From an uncultured Bacilli bacterium (GTDB lineage Bacteria; Bacillota_I; Bacilli_A; RF39; UBA660), in NCBI GenBank assembly GCA_947630195.1, contig CANRGQ010000026.1, positions 1 to 17,442 on the forward strand: DNA of 17,442 bases, read 5' to 3'. A program made the translations under genes and the position numbers. Positions 1-7,522 of the stretch are shown in pieces. Under the pieces are notes generated by a model, which had not been told where the DNA came from, did no database searches, and was given only the letters and a program-made list of their open reading frames with translations. Position 1 is the stretch's first letter; each line of letters opens with the position of its first letter.

Positions 1-10
1 ATAAAAACAT
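1..10 (-). CDS. 5' tip of a leftward gene cut by the window edge (first three codons)
   Basis: Only an ATG (complement of 8-10) and about two further codons are visible. The call rests on context: an AAGG ribosome-binding-like sequence sits just upstream of the ATG (complement of about 15-18), and a good extended -10 promoter lies upstream at 28-56. The short spacing between predicted transcript start and ATG is plausible for a short leader. Product unknown. Confidence 0.35.
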
Positions 11-27
11 CACTACCTTATAAGAAA

Positions 28-56
28 ATTATACCACGTACCCTTTACGTACTCAA
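28..56 (-). promoter_or_regulatory. Sigma-A type promoter with extended -10, reading off the left edge
   Basis: On the minus strand, TTGAGT (complement of 51-56) is followed after exactly 17 bp by TATAAT (complement of 28-33). A TGG directly precedes the -10, giving the TGnTATAAT extended -10 element typical of low-GC Gram-positives. An ATG with an AAGG upstream follows at 10-8. A 5-bp inverted repeat (ACGTA...TACGT, 38-52) overlaps the spacer and could be an operator, but it is too short to rely on. Confidence 0.5.
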
Positions 57-144
57 TATTAAAATCAAAAATTTGACAAAAAAATAACCATTTTATAATG
101 GCTTCCTCATTTTTTCTCTTTCAAAACTGATAAATTCCCGGAGC

Positions 145-174
145 TTTTGTCGAATTTTGTCGTATTTTATCGAA
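145..174 (+). promoter_or_regulatory. Three tandem Spo0A-box-like decamers
   Basis: Three head-to-tail 10-bp units lie back to back: TTTTGTCGAA (145-154), TTTTGTCGTA (155-164) and TTTTATCGAA (165-174). The core TGTCGAA matches the published Spo0A binding box consensus exactly in unit 1, and in 6 of 7 positions in units 2 and 3. A 10-bp head-to-tail spacing places boxes on one face of the helix, as described for tandem Spo0A binding at promoters such as abrB. That a Spo0A-type regulator binds here is inference; the repeats could serve another response regulator. Confidence 0.45.
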
Positions 175-188
175 ATTATTAAATTTTA

Positions 189-212
189 TTACCAAATTGA
201 TTATTTTGGTAA
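189..212. repeat. 8-bp inverted repeat, possible operator upstream of the flippase gene
   Basis: TTACCAAA (189-196) and TTTGGTAA (205-212) are perfect inverted arms separated by 8 bp. No T-run follows on either strand, so it does not look like a terminator. It lies between the 0A-like boxes and the flippase promoter and could be a protein-binding dyad. No regulator can be named. Confidence 0.3.
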
Positions 213-269
213 AATTAGCAAAATAAATAGATTTTTTTACATTATTTTTACTAAAATTAAGTTTATTTC

Positions 270-299
270 TTGTCTTTAGAACTCATAATAAAATATAAT
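270..299 (+). promoter_or_regulatory. Predicted promoter of the flippase/LemA operon
   Basis: A consensus -10 TATAAT (294-299) is preceded at 18 bp by TTGTCT (270-275), a 4/6 match to the -35 consensus. The ATG of the flippase gene follows at 320, so the leader would be very short. A GGAAGTGAG stretch (309-317) is the only ribosome-binding-like sequence near the start. Confidence 0.45.
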
Positions 300-319
300 A
301 AGGATATGGAAGTGAGTTC

Positions 320-1930
320 ATGAAAAAAAGTGGATTTATGGAAGGGGCAATTATTGCCACTTTAGCAATTTTCATTTCTAAATTTTTAGGGATAATTTAT
401 GTTATTCCTTTTTATAGTATTGTTGGTAACATGGGCGGAGCCCTTTATGGTTATGCTTACAATATTTATAATTTATTTTTAATAATATCTAGTGCCGGTA
501 TTCCACTTGCTATTAGTAAGCTTGCGAGTGAATACAATGCTTTAAAACAAAATAAAGAAAAAGAATACATGTTTGAAGTTACCAAAAAAATTGTTTTTAT
601 ATTTTCGGCAACATGTTTTTTAATTTGTTTTATTTTTGCCAAACCCATTGCCGAGTTTATCATTGGTAATGTCACGGAAGGTAATAGTGTTAGTGATATT
701 GCTTATGTTATAAGGTGCGTATCTTTTGCTATTTTAGTAGTCCCACTTTTAGCTATAAATAGAGGATACTTACAAGGGCATGGTTATATAAGTGCTTCTT
801 CATTTAGTCAAATTATTGAACAATTAGTGAGAATTATTGTTATCATTGGGGGAAGTTTCTTAGTTTTAAAGGTTTTCCATTTAAGTTTAAAAAATGCGGT
901 TGGTGTGGCTGTCTTTGGAGCCTCAATCGGAGCTATTGTTGCTTACATGTATTTATTTGATAAATTATGGAAGATGAGAAAAAGAAAAGTCGATACTAGC
1001 GATTTACCAAAAGAAAAACGTAAAGAAATTATTACCAAAGTTATTGCTTATGCTATACCTTTTATAGTTATTAATATTGCCAATAGTGTGTATTCCACTA
1101 CGGATATGATTTTACTTAACCGAGGTTTAAATGCTATTGGCATGAGTGATGTAGATGTCGAAACTATCAGTAGTATTTTTACTACTTGGGGAAGTAAACT
1201 AAATACCATTATTACAAGTATTGCCACTGGTATGGCTATTAGTTTAGTTCCAACTTTATCTAAAAGTAATGCTAAAGGGGATATTAAAGATATTAATGAA
1301 AAATTTAATAAAGTCTTACAAATATTCTTCTATGTTGCCTTACCTTTAGCTATATTTATGAGTATATTTGCAAGTAGTATTTGGCAAGTATTCTATGGTG
1401 AAAGTGTTTATGGACCAATTATTTTACAATTCTCAATTATTGTTGCCGCTATTGATGCTTTATATATCATGATATGTAATGGTCTTCAAGGCCTTAATAA
1501 ATCTAAACTTATTTACACATCTGTTATAAGTGGCCTTCTTATTAACTTAGTCTTAGATGTACCTATGATTTTACTATTTAATAAATTAGGTATCTACCCT
1601 TATTATGGAGCAATCCTGGCTACTTTAATTGGTTACCTTATTTCTTTAATCATTCCACTTACTTATTTAAAAAAGGATATGAACTTAGATTATACTAATA
1701 CCTTAAAAAAACTTCCTAAATTATTTTTAGTTTATGCTTTAATGATATTTTTATCTTTAATATATCGTGGTATAATAGGTAGTGTTAATAGTAGAATCAT
1801 CCTTATACCACTTCTAGGTTTAATTGGAATTATTTTACTAGTTATTTATTACACCATTAACAAAAAAGAAATTAACGAAATATTAGGTCAAGACATAACT
1901 AAAAAATTTAGAAAGAAAAGGGATTTATAA
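320..1930 (+). CDS. MurJ/SpoVB-type flippase of the MOP superfamily (polysaccharide biosynthesis family)
   Basis: A 536-residue polytopic membrane protein. The opening (MKKSGFMEGAIIATLAIFI, then SKFLGIIYVIPFY at about 20-32) is typical of the PST/MurJ/SpoVB branch of the MOP exporter superfamily: a first helix ending in a K-x-L-G turn, then a long series of hydrophobic segments, about 14 in total, out to residue 515. The family flips lipid-linked sugars, including the peptidoglycan precursor lipid II, across the cytoplasmic membrane. In B. subtilis the closest named relatives are YtgP/MurJ and SpoVB. Length is normal for the family. The gene overlaps the LemA-like gene by 1 bp (TAATG), so the two are co-translated. 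The upstream region carries 0A-box-like repeats, which would fit a SpoVB-like gene, but I cannot separate MurJ from SpoVB function on sequence alone. Confidence 0.85.
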   Translation: MKKSGFMEGAIIATLAIFISKFLGIIYVIPFYSIVGNMGGALYGYAYNIYNLFLIISSAGIPLAISKLASEYNALKQNKEKEYMFEVTKKIVFIFSATCFLICFIFAKPIAEFIIGNVTEGNSVSDIAYVIRCVSFAILVVPLLAINRGYLQGHGYISASSFSQIIEQLVRIIVIIGGSFLVLKVFHLSLKNAVGVAVFGASIGAIVAYMYLFDKLWKMRKRKVDTSDLPKEKRKEIITKVIAYAIPFIVINIANSVYSTTDMILLNRGLNAIGMSDVDVETISSIFTTWGSKLNTIITSIATGMAISLVPTLSKSNAKGDIKDINEKFNKVLQIFFYVALPLAIFMSIFASSIWQVFYGESVYGPIILQFSIIVAAIDALYIMICNGLQGLNKSKLIYTSVISGLLINLVLDVPMILLFNKLGIYPYYGAILATLIGYLISLIIPLTYLKKDMNLDYTNTLKKLPKLFLVYALMIFLSLIYRGIIGSVNSRIILIPLLGLIGIILLVIYYTINKKEINEILGQDITKKFRKKRDL

Positions 1931-2460
1931 TGAATATTTATTTAATCATGGCCATTATATTTGCATTCATGGCTATTCTCGTATTAATCTATTTTAGTTC
2001 TTCAAATAAACTAAAATACTATAAAGAAAGAATGACTGCTTCTGAAAATATAATTGAAGAAAGTTTAAATAAAAAATTAGATTTAATAATAAGTATTAAT
2101 ACGGAAGTAAAAAAAGTAACGGGTAAAAAAGATTATTTAAAAGACTATGTCGGAATTAGAGATTTAATCATAACGAACAATGAAAAAGATTTAAAACTAG
2201 ATGAAGCCGTTAAACTAATAAATGAACTAACTGATGACTATGAAGACTTAACTAAAGATAAAGAGTTTGTTAAAAAGATGAACAATTTAAGAGAAAATGA
2301 AGAATCTTTGGTCGCAGCCAAAATAACATTCAATCAAAATGCTTTAAAAAGTAATCAACTTATTAAAACTATTCCTTATAATATAGTAGCTAAACTTTCT
2401 AAATGCCGTATAAGAAGCTTCTATAATACAAACAAAACCGATAGTGAAGAAACATTTTAA
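1930..2460 (+). CDS. LemA family membrane-anchored protein
   Basis: A 176-residue protein with one N-terminal membrane segment (residues 3-22) and a helical remainder. Family features: a basic YYKERM segment after the membrane helix, a middle KKLDLIISINTEVKK helix that matches the LemA 'LI..LV..VK' region, and a C-terminal ENEESLVAAKITFNQNA helix followed by IKTIPYNIVAK. These correspond to the LemA motifs E-N-x-L-x-x-A-R-x-x-Y-N, the fP...iA segment and a terminal F-Y. The function of LemA proteins is not firmly established; they are membrane-anchored coiled-coil/helical-bundle proteins found in many bacteria. The gene starts inside the flippase stop codon (TAATG), implying coupling. Its last 9 codons form part of a terminator hairpin, and its stop overlaps that of ung on the opposite strand. 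It is more divergent than typical LemA, notably in the usual P-N-L-V motif. Confidence 0.7.
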   Translation: MNIYLIMAIIFAFMAILVLIYFSSSNKLKYYKERMTASENIIEESLNKKLDLIISINTEVKKVTGKKDYLKDYVGIRDLIITNNEKDLKLDEAVKLINELTDDYEDLTKDKEFVKKMNNLRENEESLVAAKITFNQNALKSNQLIKTIPYNIVAKLSKCRIRSFYNTNKTDSEETF

Positions 2461-2481
2461 AGTTTCCAATCTATCGGTTTT
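2434..2481. terminator. Bidirectional hairpin terminator embedded in two convergent coding ends
   Basis: AAAACCGATAG (2434-2444) and CTATCGGTTTT (2471-2481) form a perfect 11-bp inverted repeat. Between them GAAAC and GTTTC can pair as an inner stem. On the plus strand the descending arm ends in TTTT followed by AAATTATT. On the minus strand it ends in TTTT followed by GTTTGTATT. The repeat lies across the 3' ends of the LemA-like gene and ung, which meet here, so it can stop transcription from both sides. There is no non-coding space between the genes, so both arms are translated in one gene or the other. Confidence 0.7.
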
Positions 2482-3116
2482 AAATTATTCTTAACTAAAA
2501 AGTCATTAGTTTTAGAAAATGGTTTGGAACCAAAGAATCCATAACGAGCCGAAAAGGGTGATGGATGCGGACTGGTAATAACTAAGTGCCTTGGATTAGT
2601 TATATATTTTTGTTTTTCTTTCGCAAAATTTCCCCATAGAATAAACACAACAGGTTCTTCTTTTTCATTTAAGGCTTTAATAATATAATCAGTTAATAAC
2701 TCCCATCCTAAATTCCTATGAGATGCTGGTTTATCTTTTTCTACCGTTAAGACAGCATTTAAAAGTAATACTCCTTCTTTTGCCCATTTAGTTAAATCAC
2801 CATACTCTGAAGGGGCAATTCCTAAATCATCATATAATTCTTTATAGATATTTTGCAGTGATGGTGGTATTTTTATCCCTTTTTGAACACTAAAAGAAAG
2901 TCCATGAGCTTCTCCTTCCCCATGATAAGGATCTTGCCCAACAATAACTACTTTGGTATCTTTATAACTTGTTAATTTTAAAGCATTAAAAACATAATCT
3001 TTAGGAGGATAAACAATACTAGTTTTATATTTTTCATTAATCATATATAAAAACTTTTTAAATCCTTCACTACTTTCTATTACTTTTAATACTTCATCCC
3101 AATCATTTCCTATCAT
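2457..3116 (-). CDS. ung: Uracil-DNA glycosylase, family 1
   Basis: A 219-residue family-1 UDG, normal length. It excises uracil from DNA, starting base-excision repair in the cytoplasm. Diagnostic motifs are intact: the water-activating loop GQDPYH (residues 60-65, catalytic Asp62), the Ser/Asn uracil-pocket segment LLLNAVLTV (Asn120), and the minor-groove intercalation loop HPSPFSA (184-190, His184). The ATG follows the stop of the last tandem paralogue by only 2 nt; its ribosome binding site (AGAGGT) is formed by the last codons and stop of that gene. It is therefore likely the last gene of the long minus-strand operon. Its 3' end converges with, and overlaps by 3 bp, the LemA-like gene. 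Confidence 0.97.
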   Translation of the reverse strand: MIGNDWDEVLKVIESSEGFKKFLYMINEKYKTSIVYPPKDYVFNALKLTSYKDTKVVIVGQDPYHGEGEAHGLSFSVQKGIKIPPSLQNIYKELYDDLGIAPSEYGDLTKWAKEGVLLLNAVLTVEKDKPASHRNLGWELLTDYIIKALNEKEEPVVFILWGNFAKEKQKYITNPRHLVITSPHPSPFSARYGFFGSKPFSKTNDFLVKNNLKPIDWKL

Positions 3117-3118
3117 AC

Positions 3119-4549
3119 TTACCTCTTAACTATATCTCTAGCACTATTCTCTAAATTCCCAAGTTCCTCTATTATATAATTATTATTTAATGCTTGATTT
3201 ATTTTTTTACTTATTTCAAGTTCTCTTTCGACAAGTTCTCTTATTAAAACTGGTTTTGGTGGTATAAAAGTTAGTTTAACTTCTCCTGTACTTGTTTTAA
3301 CATGTTCTAATGTTTTAGTAAAATCAATTCTTTCATAACTTTTCTTTTTACTATCTAAATTATTTAAATAACTTAATCTTAATTCTTCTATTTCTTGTAG
3401 TATTTCTAATTTTTTAACTTCATTATTTATTAAATTAGCTTTATTTATTAAATTATTTATGGTATCCTCTATTTCTTTTATTTCTAATCTTTTACTTTCA
3501 TTATTATCAATACTTATTTCTCTATCTATTTCTCTTTCAATATAAACATAATAAGGTAGTATTCCTTCACTTATTAAACTTCTTTCACTTGCATATTTAC
3601 TTTTTTCTTTATTTCTAATTTTAATAAGTTCATCAGTATATATTCTTGCTAAACTCATTAAATCATTAACAATATTTATTTTATCTTCTTCATCCTTTAT
3701 TTCTTTAGTTTTATTAAGTAACCCTTTAATCATTTGTAAAATATTATCTTTTTTATTTTCTTCTTTAATTTCTTCCTTTTTAGGTAAATAATCTTGAAAC
3801 ATATCTTTAAACATAACATTATTTAAAAAATCATACATTTCGGTATTTTCAAAATTACCATCATATCCATCTTTATTAAATCTAACTCCTGAAAGTAAAC
3901 CATACCCGGATATTAATGTATCAGTTTTATCATCTACTAACCATTTAACCGGAATAACCTTAACCCATACATAACTACCATTTTTAAACATATGTCTTTC
4001 ATTAAAAAACGAATATTGCTTATCTTCTAAATCAATCTTATAATAAATAGCTTTTGTTCCATCTTGAAATTTGTATTCTTTATAATCTTGATTATTTATA
4101 TGATAGGTTTTCCCTGTCTTTGTAATAGAATTTGTTTTTTGTAATTCCTCAAGACTTTTATCTAAAAACTCATAATATAAATCTTGAGGGTATTCTCCTA
4201 ATTCAACAAAATGATAATCATAAAAACTATACTTAACTTTAATATTGGGAAAAACTTTATCTACCCTTGCTGGTAATTTTATAACTGGTTTAATAGAAAA
4301 ATTTTTATTATTACTATTTTTAAATGTATAATTATTATGTTGTTCTATAACTATTACAAAGCAATCTAAATAACTAGTTTTAGTCCAAAACGAATTGCTT
4401 CCACCCATTAAATTTACTAAATCAGTGCAATAGATACTACTATGTTTTTTTAAAACTTCTAATTGATAATCTTGTTTAAATGGATTTCTACTATCCTTAT
4501 CACAAAATTCTTCTTTAGTAAGTAATGTAAACTTTATATCCTCTGGCAT
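3119..4549 (-). CDS. Uncharacterised protein, tandem family member A (DUF6273-like N-terminal region plus helical tail), divergent copy
   Basis: 476 residues; no signal peptide or membrane segment, so probably cytoplasmic. It is the most divergent of four tandem paralogues and the last before ung. N-terminal region: KFTLLTKEEF (6-15), SFWTKTSY (53-60), SIKPVIKLP (85-93), then VELGEYPQD (115-123) and VIPVKWLVDD (198-207) with DFLNN (240-244). From memory these resemble DUF6273 motifs (LLSxEE, WLRS, V-R-P-A-L, G-x-YPQ, PIxWxVL, LRxWLN), but in a different order from the canonical domain. Residues 268-476 form the charged, helix-rich tail shared with the other copies, including LPYYVYIE, YERIDF and VKLTFIPPKPVLI, ending in VKR. 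It lacks the MSIFK start of the other copies and has a longer middle insertion. The ribosome binding site is weaker (GGGAGA and GGTG upstream of the ATG). Function unknown. Confidence 0.85.
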   Translation of the reverse strand: MPEDIKFTLLTKEEFCDKDSRNPFKQDYQLEVLKKHSSIYCTDLVNLMGGSNSFWTKTSYLDCFVIVIEQHNNYTFKNSNNKNFSIKPVIKLPARVDKVFPNIKVKYSFYDYHFVELGEYPQDLYYEFLDKSLEELQKTNSITKTGKTYHINNQDYKEYKFQDGTKAIYYKIDLEDKQYSFFNERHMFKNGSYVWVKVIPVKWLVDDKTDTLISGYGLLSGVRFNKDGYDGNFENTEMYDFLNNVMFKDMFQDYLPKKEEIKEENKKDNILQMIKGLLNKTKEIKDEEDKINIVNDLMSLARIYTDELIKIRNKEKSKYASERSLISEGILPYYVYIEREIDREISIDNNESKRLEIKEIEDTINNLINKANLINNEVKKLEILQEIEELRLSYLNNLDSKKKSYERIDFTKTLEHVKTSTGEVKLTFIPPKPVLIRELVERELEISKKINQALNNNYIIEELGNLENSARDIVKR

Positions 4550-4577
4550 ATTTTCACCATCTCCCTATTTTTAGAAT

Positions 4578-6017
4578 TTATCTCTTTACTACATCATTAG
4601 CAAATTCTTTAAAATCCAAAAGTTCACTTCTAAAATCATTATTATTTATTTCTCTATCTATTCTTCTACTTATTTCAATTTCTTTTTCCACAAGTTCTTT
4701 AATTAAAACTGGTCTAGGTGGTATAAAAGTTAATTTAACTTCCCCATTACTTGTTTTAACTTCTTCTAAAGGTTTATTAAAATCTATTCTTTGATAAGGA
4801 ACTTTTCCTTTAAATAACTCATTTAAATAATCTTGATTTAACTTATCTATTTGTAAAAGAATCTTATTTTTTATTTCTTCATCATTAATAAGATTTGCTC
4901 TTTCTTTAAGTTTATTAATAACTTCTTCTATTTCTTTATTTTCTTTCTCTCTATTATCTTCATTTACTAATCTATTTATTTCCCCTTCAATATAAACATA
5001 ATAAGGTAATATACCATTTCTTATTAATTCTCTTTCAGTACTACCATAAATACTTACATCTTTACTTTTTATCTTTAAAAGCTCTGTTCCATAAAGATTA
5101 GCTAAAACTTTAATATCTTCCACGATTAAAATCTTATCATTTATATCTTTGATAAGCTTCGTTTTATTTAATAATTCTCTTAACATATTTAATATATTAT
5201 CTTTAGGTTTATTTTTATCTTCTTCTTTAATATCTTCTAATTTAGGAACCTCCACAAATTGCATTAAATCTGGTAATAAATAACTTTTTAAAAAATCGTA
5301 TACAGTCGTTTTTTTAAAAGGAACTTCTTCCATTATTCTATTATAAGGAATACCCGCAATTAAACCATCAAGACAAACAAGTCGATTATTTTCATAATCA
5401 CATAACCATTTAATTGGTTTAAGTTTTACATAATGTTCTTCATGATAATTAATATATTCGGTACTTCTTAACGTACGATTAGCTGTTACTTGGGAAGTTG
5501 CCTTAATATATTCTTCATTATTATAAGATACTACAAAATAACTAGAAAGTTTATAATCGCTAAAATCATCTCTACTTCCTAAAGCATAATGAATTTCTTT
5601 ATCAGTTTCTTTACCATCTACGGCAACATTTGCTTTTTCTCTACCTCGGATGGCTTCGATTGGGTATTTACTAAAATAAACTATATCTCTTCCTTCTCTA
5701 TCTTTTTGAATATTTTTAAATATTTCTTTTAAAGGCTTATCAAACTTAAGAACAGGGGCTATAAAAAGACTATTAGATAAGTTAATTTCAAGTTGATCAA
5801 CTCCTCCATATTTAATTATTCCCACAAAAGATTTACTATATTGCGTTTTAGTAAGTAAACCAAAATTATGACGGGTAAGCATGTAACCAAAATCCGAAAA
5901 TGAAACATCATTATATTCTAATATTTTATCATTAGCATCTAGTAAATCAATTTCAATATCTCCATAATATTCCTTAACAGAAGGTAATGTTGCTTTTTCT
6001 TTTTTAAAAATACTCAT
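4578..6017 (-). CDS. Uncharacterised protein, tandem family member B (DUF6273-like N-terminal region plus helical tail)
   Basis: 479 residues, soluble, starting MSIFKKEK. It shares a fixed framework with members C and D: YYGDIEIDLL near the start, SDFGYML, LLTKTQYS, an APVLKF segment, GRDIVYFSKYPIE, VVSYNNEEYIKAT, LKPIKWLCDYENNRLVCLDG, TTVYDFLK and LLPDLMQFVEVPKL. Between these blocks are patches that differ freely from the paralogues, at about residues 65-85, 140-160 and 175-195. The C-terminal half is helical and nearly identical to members C and D. A perfect AGGAGG lies 6 nt before the ATG. It is co-directional with its neighbours at 28-30 bp gaps. The pattern of conserved core and variable patches suggests recognition of varying partners, but this is inference. 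I do not recognise a characterised homologue. Confidence 0.88.
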   Translation of the reverse strand: MSIFKKEKATLPSVKEYYGDIEIDLLDANDKILEYNDVSFSDFGYMLTRHNFGLLTKTQYSKSFVGIIKYGGVDQLEINLSNSLFIAPVLKFDKPLKEIFKNIQKDREGRDIVYFSKYPIEAIRGREKANVAVDGKETDKEIHYALGSRDDFSDYKLSSYFVVSYNNEEYIKATSQVTANRTLRSTEYINYHEEHYVKLKPIKWLCDYENNRLVCLDGLIAGIPYNRIMEEVPFKKTTVYDFLKSYLLPDLMQFVEVPKLEDIKEEDKNKPKDNILNMLRELLNKTKLIKDINDKILIVEDIKVLANLYGTELLKIKSKDVSIYGSTERELIRNGILPYYVYIEGEINRLVNEDNREKENKEIEEVINKLKERANLINDEEIKNKILLQIDKLNQDYLNELFKGKVPYQRIDFNKPLEEVKTSNGEVKLTFIPPRPVLIKELVEKEIEISRRIDREINNNDFRSELLDFKEFANDVVKR

Positions 6018-6027
6018 AAAAACCCTC

Positions 6028-6049
6028 CTTTCTATTTATCTTTATAATT
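6028..6049 (-). repeat. Spacer copy 1 (between members C and B)
   Basis: A 22-bp stretch immediately upstream of the member B ribosome binding site is identical to 7501-7522. It shows that the duplication unit covered the spacer as well as the coding region. Confidence 0.8.
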
Positions 6050-7490
6050 ACCTCTTAACCATATTTATAGCATAATCATCAAATTTACCTAAATCATCCC
6101 GTATTGCATTATTATTTATTTCTCTATCTATTCTTCTACTTATTTCAATTTCTTTTTCTACTAGTTCTTTTATTAATACAGGTCTAGGTGGAATAAATGT
6201 TAGTTTAACTTCACCCGTACTTGTTTTAACTTCCTCTAAAGGTTTTGTAAAATCGATTCTTTGATAAGATGTTTTTCCTTTAAATAATTCATTTAAATAA
6301 TCTTTATTTAACTCATCTATTTGTAAAAGAATCTTATTCTTTACTTCTTCATCATTTATTAAATTTGTTCTTTCTTTAAGTTTATTTATAACTTCTTCTA
6401 TTTCTTTATTCTCTTGTTCCCTGTTATCTTCTTTTATTTCTCTTTTTATTTCACTCTCTAAATAAACATAATAAGGTAGGATACCATTTCTAATTAATTC
6501 TTTTTCAGTACTTCCATAAATACTTTTTTCTTTGTTTTTTATTTTGATTAATTCCGTTCCATAAATATTAGCAAGTACTCTTATATCTTCCACGATTAAT
6601 ATTTTATCATTTACATCATTAATGGCTTCCGTATCTTTTAATAATTCTCTTAACATATTTAAAATATTGTCTTTTATTTCTGCTTCATTTTTAACTTCTT
6701 CTAATTTAGGAACTTCGACAAACTGCATTAAATCTGGCAATAAACTATTTTTTAAAAAATTATAAACTGTCGATTCTTTAAAGGGGATTTCGACATTTTT
6801 ATTATTATATCGAATACCTGCGATTAAACCATCTAAACAAACTAGACGATTATTTTCATAATCACATAACCATTTAACTGGTTTTAATTTTATATAGTAA
6901 TTATTATTATAAAAAATAGGTTCTTGATTTCTTAAAAAATAATCAGGTGTTACTATTGAAGTTGCCTTAATATATTCTTCATTATTATAAGATACTACAA
7001 AATAGCGAGAAAGTTTATCACCGCTCATGCCATCTCTACGATTATATATATAATGTATTTCTTTGTCAGTTTCTTTACCCTCTACTGCTACATTTGCTTT
7101 TTCTTCATTACCGACAGTTTCGATAGGGTATTTACTAAAGTAAACTATATCTCTTCCTTTGTCATCTTTTTGCGTATTTTTAAATATTTCTTTTAAAGGT
7201 TTTTCAAACTTAAGAACGGGGGCTATTAATAGAGTATAAGATGAACCAATTTCAATTTGATTATTTCTTCCATTAGCAATTCTTCCCACATAATAATCAC
7301 TAAATTGGGTTTTAGTAAATAATCCTTTTGTATGACTAGTAAACATTAAAGCAAAATCCGAAGGTTTAACATCACTCCATTCAATTATTTTATCATTAAC
7401 AGCTAGTAAATCAATATCAATATTACCATAGTAATCCGCTATTGAAATCTCTTTTGGTGGGGACTCAACTTTTCTTTTAAAAATACTCAT
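6048..7490 (-). CDS. Uncharacterised protein, tandem family member C (DUF6273-like N-terminal region plus helical tail)
   Basis: 480 residues, soluble, starting MSIFKRKVESPPKEISIADYY. It has the same framework as member B: SDFALMFT, LFTKTQFS, IAPVLKFEKPLKEIF, RDIVYFSKYPIE, SYNNEEYIKAT, LKPVKWLCDYENNRLVCLDG and the LLPDLMQFVEVPKL linker, then the helical tail with ILPYYVYLE, YQRIDF and VKLTFIPPRPVLIKELVEKE. A 36-residue stretch of the tail (from GEVKLTF to EINNN) is identical to member B, and the DNA there has a 52-bp identical run, so copying between these genes is recent. Its ribosome binding site reads AGCAGG where the other MSIFK copies have AGGAGG, so it may be translated less. Function unknown. 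Confidence 0.88.
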   Translation of the reverse strand: MSIFKRKVESPPKEISIADYYGNIDIDLLAVNDKIIEWSDVKPSDFALMFTSHTKGLFTKTQFSDYYVGRIANGRNNQIEIGSSYTLLIAPVLKFEKPLKEIFKNTQKDDKGRDIVYFSKYPIETVGNEEKANVAVEGKETDKEIHYIYNRRDGMSGDKLSRYFVVSYNNEEYIKATSIVTPDYFLRNQEPIFYNNNYYIKLKPVKWLCDYENNRLVCLDGLIAGIRYNNKNVEIPFKESTVYNFLKNSLLPDLMQFVEVPKLEEVKNEAEIKDNILNMLRELLKDTEAINDVNDKILIVEDIRVLANIYGTELIKIKNKEKSIYGSTEKELIRNGILPYYVYLESEIKREIKEDNREQENKEIEEVINKLKERTNLINDEEVKNKILLQIDELNKDYLNELFKGKTSYQRIDFTKPLEEVKTSTGEVKLTFIPPRPVLIKELVEKEIEISRRIDREINNNAIRDDLGKFDDYAINMVKR

Positions 7491-7500
7491 ATAAAACCTG

Positions 7501-7522
7501 CTTTCTATTTATCTTTATAATT
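7501..7522 (-). repeat. Spacer copy 2 (between members D and C)
   Basis: A 22-bp stretch identical to 6028-6049, just upstream of the altered AGCAGG ribosome binding site of member C. One further base in the spacer differs by an insertion (A versus TT context). Confidence 0.8.

Larger units (their letters stand above)
57..269. other. Non-coding divergent intergenic region
   Basis: No credible gene. Besides the 0A-box-like decamers (145-174) and the inverted repeat (189-212), two weak signals are present. TTGACA (73-78) and TATAAT (94-99) face right but with a 15-bp spacer, shorter than optimal. On the minus strand an AGCCATT/AATGGTT stem (about 88-104) is followed by a T-run (complement of 79-85), which could terminate leftward transcription. 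These two readings overlap and at most one is likely to be real. The remainder is AT-rich with nothing I recognise. Confidence 0.5.

Noticed and set aside
73..99. Rightward promoter TTGACA-TATAAT at 73-99.
   Set aside because: Both hexamers are perfect but the 15-bp spacer is too short for good sigma-A use, and the nearest gene is 220 bp away with a better-placed -10. Kept only as a note in the intergenic entry.
466..675. Open frame antisense to the flippase gene (and similar shadows at 9050-9289, 9717-9959, 10580-10813, 11918-12133, 14300-14576 and 16192-16434).
   Set aside because: Each lies wholly antisense to a well-supported conserved gene, shows no recognisable motif, and has no convincing ribosome binding site. 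They are by-products of codon use.
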